Notes under the pieces: model-generated | Seen by the model: only the letters and a program-made list of their open reading frames with translations | Database searches by the model: none | Told to the model about the DNA's origin: nothing | Shown: piece after piece, positions 46,656 to 56,200 of the stretch | How the letters are laid out: each line of letters starts with the position of its first letter | How positions within the stretch are numbered: position 1 is the stretch's first letter | Assembly (NCBI GenBank): GCA_973895155.1 | Contig: OZ316895.1 | Span: 16,182,001 to 16,246,000, forward strand | Direction: 5' to 3' | Origin: Marsupella aquatica | Lineage: Eukaryota; Marchantiophyta | DNA: 64,000 nt | Program-made: the position numbers and the translations under genes

Positions 46656-48908
46656 TTGCCATTTGATGCTCATATGGGTGAGTGTGTGCTGTCCTCTGCT
46701 ACACAGCCTGGCCGTACAGCAGAATTTTCAGATTCATTCTGCCCTTCCTATTTTGCTTACCAGCAGGCCAGTGCTGCCTCCCGTATTGCTCCCACACGCC
46801 GCATTGTACAGGCTGATGGTCTTGCTGCTGGTCCTATGACTAGAGCCAGGGGAGCTCGGGCTGTCATGCCCCAATCTTTTCAGCCACTCACACTTGCTGA
46901 AGAGCGCACCTTGTTGGCGAGGGGCGAGGGAGCTGTAGCTACATCCATTCCACCACCAGGTGCTGCTGACATTTCACAGGGAGTTGTTTTTCCTGAGCTG
47001 CTTGAGCATTTCACCTTCGGTATGGCACAAAGGATTCTTACCACTCCACTTTTCAGTTGCCATGATTTACAGTTGGATGCTAGAGCTGTCATCAGAGCGC
47101 TAGAGGGCTCACTGCATTCTTCATCAGCCCCTGTGACACCGGTTTTGGAGGTCCAATCTCATGTACATCCTGGACCTTCTTCTTCTCCATTACATGCTTC
47201 CACTGGTTTGGCTATCCCAGTACCGATTTCTAGTGGTAGAGATGACAGTATTGCTGCAGATTGTGTGACCAGAGCTACACTTGATTCTGGTCATGCTGCT
47301 CCATCTTTCTTGGCTATGCTGTTGAGTGGGAAGACCGTGGACACTAACTCCCTTCACAAGGTACCTCATCATTTGCCAAAAGTGGTGCCTAGTGACAGGA
47401 CTTTAGTTTCCACCACCATTGCCATTGTTGACAACAGGAATTCAGCAGTCAAGTTGGAGGGTCACACTCCTCAGGTGGTCATGCTAGACACAAGCGCTCA
47501 ACCAGTAATCTTGGGCATTCAGTTTGCCAAGAAGATGGGACTGCTGACTGATCATTTACAGCAATCCAGGTGGCACATTCGGACTGCTAGTGGCACTATG
47601 AAGGATGTGTTGGGTGAGAGTTCTACTTTACTCACTCTCACTTTTAATGGAGGTACAGATCAGGAACTGCATTTCCCAGTCAGATGTTTGGTTACCAATG
47701 CCACTACGTATGATGTGCTCATTGGCCAAGAGGCTTTGTTCCCACCAGGTTTTACCATTAACAACTGGCATGAGCATGCATACTACAGAGTTGATTGGCA
47801 TACGGATGGCTCACACTTGGGATACATTCCACTTGATTTGCATGGTGCCCATACCCCTATGGCTCACCACTGTGTGTTGAAAGCAGTGCACACAGCTACC
47901 TATGTCAACCACCCATTGCAGGATTGGATTGAGGAGGATGATGATGAGGTGGCTACTGCACATGCTGCTGCACGTATAGCAGCCCTTTCCAGCAACGTGG
48001 ATCATCAACCAGAGGTGGTACAACGGCTCCAAGCAGCCCATGGACCTTTGGTGGCTGCATTGCACAAATTTGAGGACCTTGGGCAGCACAATGGACAACC
48101 AATAGCCCCAATCTTGAGCGCACCAGTTACATGGACTCCTCCTTCAGATGGCCTTACATTGCTTGAGCTTTTTGGTGGCATTTCTACAGGCCTGGAAGCT
48201 CTCCTAAAGTCTGGCATGGTGGTGAAGCAGTACATCTATGTGGATATTGATCCAGGTGCAAGGCAAGTGGCTGAATCCCGTCTGCTGGAATTTTCAGAGC
48301 GATTTCCCCAACAGTTTCCGCATAGTGCATGGACGTCTGCATTTTCTTTCTTCCCTCCAGATATCCAGCTTGTCCAGCACCGGCACTTAACCCTTCTTGG
48401 CTCCCTTGATTTGATCATAGCTGGTTGGGAATGCCAAGGGTTTTCAGCTGCTGGTCACGGTGCTGGACTGCATGATTCTCGTTCTGGCCTTTTCACAGCA
48501 TTGGTTCAAATTCTCACCTGGGCTCAATCCCTTTATCCTGCTATTGGTTATATCATTGAGAATACTCCATCTCAGTTTGACCAGCGTCCACAGGTCAAAG
48601 AGGATTTCAGTGTGGTCCAGCACTACTTGGGACCACCCCTTCTCATTGATGCAGTGCACTGTGGTTCTTATGCACATCGTCTTCGTAACTTTTGGACTAA
48701 CCTTGCACCACCTTCCTTGCTGGAGATGGCTCTTCACCACACATCCAGGGACACTAACCTCACAGTGGACCAGATTTTGGATGCTGACAGTCCTTGCGAA
48801 CCAGTTACACGGCAAGAGCCAACACCTTGGTATCCAGCCAATACCATTGGACAACCCCGTGCTGCTTGGCCTACATTTGTGTCCTTTCCAGGTGCACATG
48901 CTTTTTAG
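46656..48908 (+). CDS. Protease plus C5 DNA methyltransferase (N-terminal part of pol)
   Basis: There are 750 open codons; the first is TTG and the frame continues upstream, so this is a polyprotein segment and not a true start. Retropepsin: VMLDTSAQPVILG around residues 275-287 (D278-T-S where D-T/S-G is usual) and TYDVLIGQEAL further on. Methyltransferase from about residue 500: motif I LLELFGGISTG (502-512), motif IV with the nucleophilic cysteine at residue 593 in GWECQGFS (glutamate precedes the cysteine; proline is usual), motif VI ENTPSQ (635-640), motif VIII GSYAHRLRNFW (670-680). The order I, IV, VI, VIII is that of DNMT3-type enzymes and not the rearranged order of DRM. A TAG at 48906 cuts the domain before its last motifs, which continue in the same frame. 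Activity would be 5-methylcytosine formation; this copy could not make the whole domain. Confidence 0.8.
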   Translation: MPFDAHMGECVLSSATQPGRTAEFSDSFCPSYFAYQQASAASRIAPTRRIVQADGLAAGPMTRARGARAVMPQSFQPLTLAEERTLLARGEGAVATSIPPPGAADISQGVVFPELLEHFTFGMAQRILTTPLFSCHDLQLDARAVIRALEGSLHSSSAPVTPVLEVQSHVHPGPSSSPLHASTGLAIPVPISSGRDDSIAADCVTRATLDSGHAAPSFLAMLLSGKTVDTNSLHKVPHHLPKVVPSDRTLVSTTIAIVDNRNSAVKLEGHTPQVVMLDTSAQPVILGIQFAKKMGLLTDHLQQSRWHIRTASGTMKDVLGESSTLLTLTFNGGTDQELHFPVRCLVTNATTYDVLIGQEALFPPGFTINNWHEHAYYRVDWHTDGSHLGYIPLDLHGAHTPMAHHCVLKAVHTATYVNHPLQDWIEEDDDEVATAHAAARIAALSSNVDHQPEVVQRLQAAHGPLVAALHKFEDLGQHNGQPIAPILSAPVTWTPPSDGLTLLELFGGISTGLEALLKSGMVVKQYIYVDIDPGARQVAESRLLEFSERFPQQFPHSAWTSAFSFFPPDIQLVQHRHLTLLGSLDLIIAGWECQGFSAAGHGAGLHDSRSGLFTALVQILTWAQSLYPAIGYIIENTPSQFDQRPQVKEDFSVVQHYLGPPLLIDAVHCGSYAHRLRNFWTNLAPPSLLEMALHHTSRDTNLTVDQILDADSPCEPVTRQEPTPWYPANTIGQPRAAWPTFVSFPGAHAF

Positions 48909-49083
48909 GGTGATGGTCCTGGTCTGGTTTATCGACATTCTACCGGTACATGGGATGAACCTAGTCCTGAGGAGAGAGAACGGGCTATGGGCTTCCAACC
49001 CGGTACTACAGGTCACACCAAAATCACCAGGCTGGCCAGGAATGCTTTACTTGGCAGGGTAATGGATCTCAATGCTCTCACTT
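48909..49083 (+). pseudogene. C-terminal motifs of the methyltransferase, after the TAG
   Basis: The same reading frame continues past the stop with ERERAMGFQPGTTG, RLARNALLGR and VMDLNALTWL. These correspond to the end of DNMT3-type catalytic domains (motifs IX-X, which recognise target and cofactor). Their presence in frame shows that the stop is a late lesion and not the natural end of a gene. Confidence 0.75.
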
Positions 49084-50885
49084 GGCTTATGGTCACTTGC
49101 ATCCTTTTTCAGGTGTCCATTCCTCCAGCATTAGGAGCTCCAGCCCTACCACTCCACAGTGTTGTTGCATGGCATCCAGACCAGGTGCACTTACCTCTGT
49201 CCAACACTCACCACTTCAGTCCAAGTGTTGGGGGGGAGGAGGTCCCTTGTAATGCGGCTGACATTATTTCTGAGTTTCATGGTGTGGACCACTTCAGATC
49301 AGCAGGTACAACAGGCCTTGGAGAGGCCTCATCACCTTATCAGCAGCATGCTAGCAGCTTGGACAGTGGAGAGGCTGGCACTTCTGGCTCTTCAAGCACG
49401 AGTACATCAGGTCCTATTCCTAGTGTTGCCAACTACACATTTATCATGGGCAACCACCTGAGTAAAAGACAGAAGGACCAACTGCTGAATTTTCTCCTCA
49501 AGCATGAGAATGTGTTTGCTTTCTCTATGAAGGACTTGGGTAAGTGCAAGACTATGCAGTTCTCCATTGAGTTGGTTGATGAAACACCTATCTTCAGGCG
49601 GAGACACCGTTTGAGTAAGCATGAGTGGCAGCTGGTGGATGAGAGGTGCCAAGAGCTCTATGAAGCTGGTCTTATTCAGCCATCTACATCAGATTTTGCA
49701 GCAGCTACAGTGATGCCAGCAAAGAAGGATTCCAGTGGATTGTGGACAGAGAAGCGCATGTGTGGGGACTACAGGCCATTGAACCTGGTCACACCCCATG
49801 ACAGGTACCCCATGCCGCGGCCAGAGGAGCTATTTGACAGTATTGGAGACTCAGACATCTTCACTCTTGTGGATCTAAGGCAAGGCTTCAACCAGATTTT
49901 GCTGCTTGCAAAGGATCGCAAGAAAACATCTTTCCATGGTAGTAACCAACTATGGGAGTGGTTGGTGATGCCATTTGGCTTGAAGAATGCGCCCATATTC
50001 TTTCAAAGAGTCATGGACCAGGTTCTTCAAGGTGCTGAGTTTCTGAAATGCTACATTGATGATGTGTTGGTCCACAGCAAAGGATTTGACCAGCATCTAC
50101 TTGACCTTGAGGAGCTATTCATGAGGCTTAAGAAGGTGAACCTAAAGATACAGCCCAAGAAGTGTGAATTTGCTGTCAGATCAGTAGTATACCTTGGGCA
50201 CCGCATTCTTCCAAATGGAACCATGGCTCACTGGGCCAAGGTGGCATCCATCTTGGAAATGCCCACTCCTACCGACGTTCACACTTTGAGGAGCTTTATT
50301 GGGTTGTGCAATTACTACCGGATCTACATCAAAGATTTTAGTACCATTGCACACCCATTGTACTCTTTGTTGAAAAACAATGTGCCTTGGACATGGAGTA
50401 CAGATGCTGAGGCAACATTTGCCACTTTGAAGGAGAAGCTCTCAAAATACCCAATGCTAAGAAGACCTGATTTCAGCAAGGTCTTTGTGCTACACACAGA
50501 TTGGAGTGCCCTTGGGATTGGTGCCATTCTGGGCCAGCATGATGAGGAAGGTAAAGAGTATGTCATTGCCTATGCATCCAGGAGCAACAATCAGGCAGAG
50601 AGTCATTATTCTTCTTATGAGGGTGAATGCCTTGCTGTTGTGTGGGCTATCATACATTACAGGCCCTACCTCTATGGGACCAGGTTTGTTCTCTACACCG
50701 ACCACCAGCCCTTGAAGTGGTTGATGACCAATGACAAGCTTACTGGCAAGCTTGCTCGTTGGGCGCTCATACTCCAGGAGTATGATTTTGAGGTAATTCA
50801 TAGGCCTGGTGTGACACATCAAAATGCTGACACTATGTCCTGCAGCCCTTTGATTGCCTCTGATGATCCCTCAGATGCACGGTAG
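48987..50885 (+). CDS. Reverse transcriptase and RNase H
   Basis: The first 33 residues are the methyltransferase tail; a linker follows, then the RT. RT motifs: YRPLNLVTPHDRYPMPR, FTLVDLRQGFNQI (residue 290 onward), VMPFGLKNAPIFFQR and the catalytic YIDDVLVHS at about residue 356. A tether region follows (LGHRILPNG, FIGLCNYYR). RNase H carries its acidic residues in LHTDWSALGIGA (about 503), SYEGECLAVVWA and LYTDHQPLKWL, and ends near NADTMSC. All catalytic residues I can check are intact. The frame ends at TAG 50883. Sequence type is Ty3/Gypsy. Confidence 0.9.
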   Translation: MGFQPGTTGHTKITRLARNALLGRVMDLNALTWLMVTCILFQVSIPPALGAPALPLHSVVAWHPDQVHLPLSNTHHFSPSVGGEEVPCNAADIISEFHGVDHFRSAGTTGLGEASSPYQQHASSLDSGEAGTSGSSSTSTSGPIPSVANYTFIMGNHLSKRQKDQLLNFLLKHENVFAFSMKDLGKCKTMQFSIELVDETPIFRRRHRLSKHEWQLVDERCQELYEAGLIQPSTSDFAAATVMPAKKDSSGLWTEKRMCGDYRPLNLVTPHDRYPMPRPEELFDSIGDSDIFTLVDLRQGFNQILLLAKDRKKTSFHGSNQLWEWLVMPFGLKNAPIFFQRVMDQVLQGAEFLKCYIDDVLVHSKGFDQHLLDLEELFMRLKKVNLKIQPKKCEFAVRSVVYLGHRILPNGTMAHWAKVASILEMPTPTDVHTLRSFIGLCNYYRIYIKDFSTIAHPLYSLLKNNVPWTWSTDAEATFATLKEKLSKYPMLRRPDFSKVFVLHTDWSALGIGAILGQHDEEGKEYVIAYASRSNNQAESHYSSYEGECLAVVWAIIHYRPYLYGTRFVLYTDHQPLKWLMTNDKLTGKLARWALILQEYDFEVIHRPGVTHQNADTMSCSPLIASDDPSDAR

Positions 50886-52425
50886 GATTTTGACCAGGTT
50901 TCCATCCTGCCTACATTTCATGCATCTACCTATCTTGCTTTGTTGCCATGCTACATTGTTGACCAACCTGTGGTGGACATATGGGAGAACAACGACACTC
51001 TGAGATTTTTGCAGGATGGGGAGTACCCCACCCATGTTACTGCTGCCCAGAGAGACCGAATTCAGCAAAGGTCCAAGCGCTACTTGTGAAAGGGAGATTA
51101 TCTTGTGCCGCTGCTTGCCAGACAGGGAAGTGGTGGTTCCACCCATTCATGAGAGGGTTGGCCTTATCCGTAAGGTACATTCTAAGCTTGGTCATTTTGG
51201 TGTTAAGAGGACTTATAGCCTCTTGGTCCCCCATTATCATTGGAGAGGCATGCATGGCTAGGTTCGAGATGTTATTGCCCGGTGTGAGCAATGTGATAGG
51301 GTAAGGACTTCTTTCACATCTCGGCAACCCACACTTCATCCACTCCCTATTCAGGGCATGTTTTATCGTTGGTCATGTGATTTGGCTGGAGAATTACCCC
51401 TCACATCTCGGGGTAATCTCTACATCATGATCATGATAGAGCATTTCTCCAAGTGGATAGAACTTGTGGCATTGCCAGATAAGACCTCCCGTAGCACCAG
51501 CCAGGCATTCTTGCAACAAGTTCTCAGCCGCTTTGGAGCTTGTGCATAATGTCTCACTGACCAGGGCTCAGAGTTTAGAGGAGAGTTCCAGGAGCTGCTT
51601 GATCAGGCTCTCATTGATCATCGCCGGACATCACGAGATCACCCACAGGCAAATGGCTTGGCAGAGCGCATGGTTCAGACATGCAAGAAGGGCCTTCGGA
51701 AGATCTGCCTCACCAAAAACAAGGAGGATTGGGACCTGGCCTTACCCTACATTGCCATGGGGTATAGGATGTCCAGACATGCATCATTGTCTAACTTTTC
51801 TCCCTACTTCTTGTTGTTTGGTCGTCACCCAGTTCCACCTTCTGCTATTGCTTCTCACATGCTTCAGGTGGTGGACTTGGATTCAGCTGTGACTTGGTCT
51901 GATGTGATCTCTGAGAGGGCTGCCCTATTCAGGAGGGTTATGCCCATGGCCATGGAGAATTTGGCCATTGCACAGCTCAGGGACACACTGCGTTATGCAC
52001 ACACACGAGGGGGCACTTTTCAGCCCAAGGTCAGGAAGTTTGAAGTGGGAGATTTTGTGTACTTGCAGCGGCAAGCTAACGACACCCTGGACACCTCTAC
52101 CAGTCGCACTATTCTCAGGGTCAAAGCTATTCGACCGTTTGGAGTGCTAGAGTTACAAGGGGCAGATGGGCGCACAATTGCTGACAATGCCAAGAATTGC
52201 GCCCCTTGTCATCTGCCTAACCTGGATCCCACCATTGTGACTTCTACTTGGATTCCACCTGTGGACTACCCTTGCAAAGTGTGTTTGCGAATTGATGATG
52301 CTTACCAGATGCCGCTGTGTGACAATTGCAATGGAGGGTACCATCTTTTCTGCCTTCGGCCTGAACTTCCCCAGGTGCCAGAAGGGTTATGGTTTTGCCC
52401 TTCCTGTGCTCCACGTGCTATCTGA
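50886..52425 (+). pseudogene. Integrase with C-terminal PHD finger (interrupted)
   Basis: After TAG 50883 the frame resumes, meets TGA 51087, shifts frame near 51110, and meets TAG 51259 and TAA 51547. From 51550 it is open to TGA 52423. The HHCC zinc domain is visible (VHSKLGHFG, then CEQC). The catalytic triad is D in WSCDLAGELP, D at 51559 in LTDQGSEF and E at 51664 in NGLAERMV, 35 codons apart. A GPY/F-like module (IRPFGVLELQG, with CAPCHL after it) follows. The last 50 residues are a complete C4HC3 PHD finger: CKVC, LCDNCNGGYH, LFC, GLWFCPSC (52273-52410). The short finger type with MPLCDNC and an acidic IDD stretch resembles readers of unmodified H3K4, but ligand is inference. Confidence 0.85.
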
Positions 52426-52458
52426 CTTTTCTTCAGCCCTCCTTTTGGCTGTGGTCTG

Positions 52459-52466
52459 GGGGGGAT
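52459..52466 (+). other. Candidate polypurine tract
   Basis: A run of G (GTCTGGGGGGGATACAGAGG context) lies 35 bases after the PHD stop, where second-strand priming would be expected. The sequence downstream shows no similarity to the 5' end, so this is tentative. Confidence 0.35.
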
Positions 52467-52499
52467 ACAGAGGTTTACACCTCCACTACGTACATACCA

Positions 52500-54060
52500 C
52501 CTCAGTTGCTTTTTCTTGGCACTTGTGAATGTGATTGAACTTTTTCTATGCATGTTGGTTGCTAGCAGCTTGCACATATGCATTGCCGGTGACTTGTATG
52601 TTTTCGATACACTATGGCTACGATACTATATGTCACGACATCTCCCACTTAGCCAATGCCACTGCTTTTTGCTCAGACTGCTCCAGAAATGTTTTGCACC
52701 AACCCAAAATTTTGCAACCATCCAAGCCTCCTAAACCCTGCCAAAAGCCCATTCAAAATGTCAGTAGGAAGAACTCAGCTGCCAACCAAAGAGAATAAGT
52801 TGAAGGTCATCTTGACCGCTAAAGCCTGAGACTAAAATTAAGGCGCTGCAATTTAAAGTAAATTGTCTCAGTCCATAAGAATGAAACAGAGCAGCTGGTT
52901 AATCTCGAGGAGGGATTATCCAAATTGCCGAAAGAATCATGGAGGGAAGAACTGGGTAAACCAAGTGCAAGTGAAGTTTTCAGCACCTTAATAATTTTTT
53001 CTCAAGGATATTGAATGCAGATCAATCAAGCTACCATATTTGAGGCATTGGACCACATGAGAGAACTGAAAAATTTAGAGACAGTTTGCAAATTGAGAAA
53101 AATATGAAATTCCTGTGCTTAAACAACAAATATTTGTAAATTGATAGTTGGAGATGCTAGTAGACAAATGAAGACCTTAAACAACTCTTGCCTCAATGCC
53201 TCGATGTTGAATACCAACCTAAACACTAAACACTTGCTTGGGGAAACAAATCCAGAGGAATGCCCGAAGTGTGAAAGACCACACAAGCCAAGTGAACAAC
53301 AGAAGCAAACCAAGGCCATCCCAAAGATACAAGACACGGCTAAGAATCCAACTGACAAGTGTATGCTAAATTCAACTCAATAGTTTGGAAGCTTAAGACC
53401 ATTGTTGTGGAAAGAGAAGAAATCGGGAGGACCGTTCACCCCTTCTACATGTTTAGGTTTTGGTTTCATTTCATGCTCCTGCTTTGTTTGGTGATTGATC
53501 TTCATCCACTCCCAGCCTCAGCTATTTTGGGTGATCTTGGAGCCCCCTGGGATTTTGGGCACTATGGCTTTTGGTTGAAGTGTGCCTTGGCCCTTTGGGT
53601 CTGTTTTGTCGTTGCCCCCATTGGTCTTTACTGCGGTGGTCCTTTCAAATCCATTGGCGCACTGTTGCTTTCCTATTTCTTTTAAAAGGATTGTAATTAA
53701 AATAAAGGGAAGGAACGGTTCGTTGGTCCACGCATGTCCCAAGGGGGTGCAAACAGAAAATAAAATGTTTGAAGTACACGGGTCGGGGTATCTTTGAACT
53801 GGTGTGGGGGAAACTTTTCTTTTTAACTAATGTTAGTTTTAATTTTCTGGGAAACTTGAATACCCGTTATTAAAGTAAGTACGCATGTGTAAGCGTGTGC
53901 TTTCTACAATGTACTGAATGGCTGCGTTCCACTTTTCGCTTCCCTTTTTGTTCGCTTTCTCCCCTGTCTTATTAATCGTAACGACCAGAATAACTTTATC
54001 AAAGGAATTAGAATTTGAAATCCATCTGTTAGCTTAATAAAGAGGCACACGTTTCCACTG
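52500..54060. other. DNA downstream of the retroelement, no gene recognised
   Basis: A 108-codon hydrophobic frame (53359-53685) has membrane-like stretches but matches nothing I know. TAAAATAAAG near 53699 could be part of an LTR or a gene end. No partner for an LTR was found upstream. Confidence 0.35.
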
Positions 54061-54068
54061 GAAGTGCA

Positions 54069-54464
54069 ATGCCGCGCTTTTTATGTAAAAAAGGAGTATG
54101 CAAAGATACCCTTCATTCCCGTCCAGGTAAAAGAGGTGAAGTAAAGTTAAATACAGACGCTCTTACCAGCTCATCTCATCAGTCGATTATTCAGAGCAAC
54201 TACCTGCAAAGTTACTCAGAGTTGTCAGGTTGTAAAGTTCCAAAAAATAATATCATCAATCATGTGTGTCTGGCTTGGGCTCGTAGCCAATCTACTGGTT
54301 TAATTGTGATTGCTGATGACAGTAATGATGTGGACAACGGGTTCCAAGAGCGTTGGCAAAAACACCCTTACAATAGTGAGATTCTCTTAAGAATTTCTGG
54401 GATGGTTTACTATTACAATGAAAAATGGAAGGCTTTCTGGGTTATAGTTAGGTGTGCATATTGA
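54069..54464 (+). other. 131-codon ORF of unknown nature
   Basis: An ATG-started frame with several cysteines early (FLCKKGVC) and a C-terminal hydrophobic aromatic stretch. No domain recognised, no partner gene nearby. It may be a chance frame or an exon of a decayed gene. Confidence 0.25.
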
Positions 54465-54705
54465 GTTGAGCTCAGCAACCAAGGTGTAGGTAGTCATACT
54501 TTGAATATGAAGTCCCTAAGGTGAAAGACGAGGATGATAGATGGAGGAGGTTCAACTTACCGTGTTGTCCTTCCTGTCAAGACTTGATGGTGGATGGTAA
54601 GGAGTTCAGATGTTTCTAACTTTCATACATGCTCATGCCACTTCATGGTAAGTGATGATGCTGTCAAAGACTATCCCACATGTAGGGATACTCTCTTATT
54701 TTAGG

Positions 54706-55600
54706 CCATGCCTCGATACATTGTTGTAAGTGCCACTCTCTCTGCATGACAGCAAAGAAACCACGCATTTTGGCTCTTGGTTTGAGTTTAGTTTGCCCAA
54801 GTTAGGGCCATAGTTGAGTTGGTATTCTAGCTTGCAAGATGAACTGGGTCTTCTTGAAGCAAAGCCGTTGTTAAGGGCACCTTTGGCATCATCCTCTATT
54901 TAGGTCTGACTGGGCCCATTGTCACTTAGTTTTCTTGAATTATTGTTGAGGCATAGCTCGCCACTTGGTAGATGGATTTTTAGACAGTGATTTGTTGGAT
55001 ACTCTCTTACATTCCAATTTTAGTACTCATTTTCTTCTATGGCCCTGCGTTTGCCCATTTGCATCCTTTGTGCCTTCGTCACCCACAACCATGGCCATCC
55101 CCTTTGGGCTTTTAGTATGTTTAGTGGCCTCCTGCACTTCCTCCACAAGTTTCTGTTTGTTTCTAGCCGTGACAACACCTGCAGGTTTTCATCCATTTTC
55201 AGGCCTGTAGCTCCTCCTTTTCCTGCACTTTCCAGCTGTGCACATATATGCACTTTGGGGACAGTCAACAACGTGATGGGCCTTTTCTGGTCCATATTTT
55301 TCACAAGGAAATAAGGGCTGAGCACTGTTTGCCTCACTTTACTCAACCTTTTTGGCTCTCGCACCTGTGTACACGAAGCAATGGGGCCATTTTTATGCCT
55401 GTCCCCATGTTTTGTAGGATGTCTCAACATGCATCATTATCTAGTTCCTCTACTTAGGTTTGGCTATTTGGGTAGGCACCCACTTCTACCTTCTCCTATA
55501 GCCGTCCATCATTATCTAGTTCCTCTCCTTAGGTTTGGCTATTTGGGTAGGCACCCACTTCTACCTTCTTCTAGCCGTCGTGACTAATAATAGAACCTAG
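54706..55600 (+). mobile_element. Second, rearranged copy of the 43-52 kb retroelement family
   Basis: 54790-55040 aligns with 43060-43340: TTCTTGAAGCAAA, CTTGAAT/CTTGAATT followed by TGTTGA, CAGTGATT followed by GTTAGAT/GTTGGAT, and TTCAATTT/TTCCAATTT followed by AGTAC. Further on, 55405-55580 aligns with the integrase region 51760-51850 (ATGCATCATT, GTCACCCA/GGCACCCA, TTCTACCTTCT). All of gag, protease, methyltransferase and RT is missing between, so this copy has a large deletion. Alternatively its first part is the distant 3' LTR of the main element. Confidence 0.6.
55432..55579 (+). repeat. 75-bp tandem duplication inside the integrase remnant
   Basis: Copies at 55432-55506 and 55507-55579 are nearly identical (CATCATTATCTAGTTCCTCT to TAGCCGTC). 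It arose after the fragment was already non-coding. Confidence 0.9.
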
Positions 55601-56195
55601 CCAGTATATCAAAGTCATGTAACTCATCAGTAGTCAACTTGCACACAATCTCACTGAAAACTTACATACTAGCATAAATAGGTGTGTTGAGCCAGGTGTC
55701 ACATGATACACCAAAAAAGTAAATATATGCAATCTATATAACTAGAGAAAGCTAGATTTGGGGTTAGGCTTTTAGAGTGACTACTCTAGAGGGTGACTGT
55801 AGGGCCCCGCCAAACCAAAATTTATGTGGATAGAAAGAAGGATGAGATGTTATGTATGTGTAAATAATATTAGTTGTCCCAGCATGAGTGACCAGTGGTA
55901 GCAGTCTTCATTGCCGAGTGCGATTATGAGTTTAAGTTTTATAAGTATATTTTGCATAAACAGCCATCCCAAAGTTCAACAAAGCCTTTTGCCCACAAAG
56001 TACTTTACACTTAAATTAATGTGTATCAACCAAATGGAGATGGGCAGGCCCAAGGGTTTATAAGTGGGTTCCAGGAACTAAAGCGAATACTCAGAAAATC
56101 TCACCAAGTATAGTGAATATTTTTGTTTTCTGTCACACCAATGCTTTTTGAAGGTTTGTGCATAAATTCAAAGAGCTGATGCTGTCTCGTTAAGG
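55600..56195. other. AT-rich intergenic DNA
   Basis: Nothing recognised. Confidence 0.4.
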
Positions 56196-56200
56196 AAGTA

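Larger units (their letters stand above)
42994..52500 (+). mobile_element. Ty3/Gypsy-type retrotransposon with DNA methyltransferase and PHD finger (decayed)
   Basis: The order on the plus strand is leader, gag with zinc knuckles, aspartic protease, C5 DNA methyltransferase, reverse transcriptase, RNase H, integrase, PHD finger. RT-RNase H before integrase is the Ty3/Gypsy order. Seven in-frame stops (45455, 45959, 48906, 50883, 51087, 51259, 51547) and about three frameshifts (near 46165, 46650 and 51110) make it non-functional. The 5' boundary is tentative. Similarity to the second copy at 54.7 kb starts near 43000, next to a 9-bp inverted repeat (CGAGGGACA at 43002, TGTCCCTCG at 43033). 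A G-run at about 52459-52466 could be the polypurine tract. No LTR pair was identified, so the 3' end may be truncated. LTR-retrotransposons carrying cytosine methyltransferases have been reported in a charophyte alga and in dinoflagellates. Confidence 0.85.

Noticed and set aside
46640-46660. Programmed -1 frameshift between gag and pol
   Set aside because: The shift direction would fit, but no slippery heptamer lies at either shift site. Small deletions explain them better.
48900-48920. TAG in the methyltransferase as a programmed readthrough signal, since it is followed by GGT as in some retroviral gag-pol junctions
   Set aside because: The stop lies inside a domain and not between proteins, and six other stops and three frameshifts show general decay.
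42994-55010. A simple intact element with LTRs at 43.0-43.3 and 54.7-55.0 kb
   Set aside because: The two stretches are much more diverged than LTRs of one element should be, and an integrase fragment of another copy follows the second. Kept only as an alternative.
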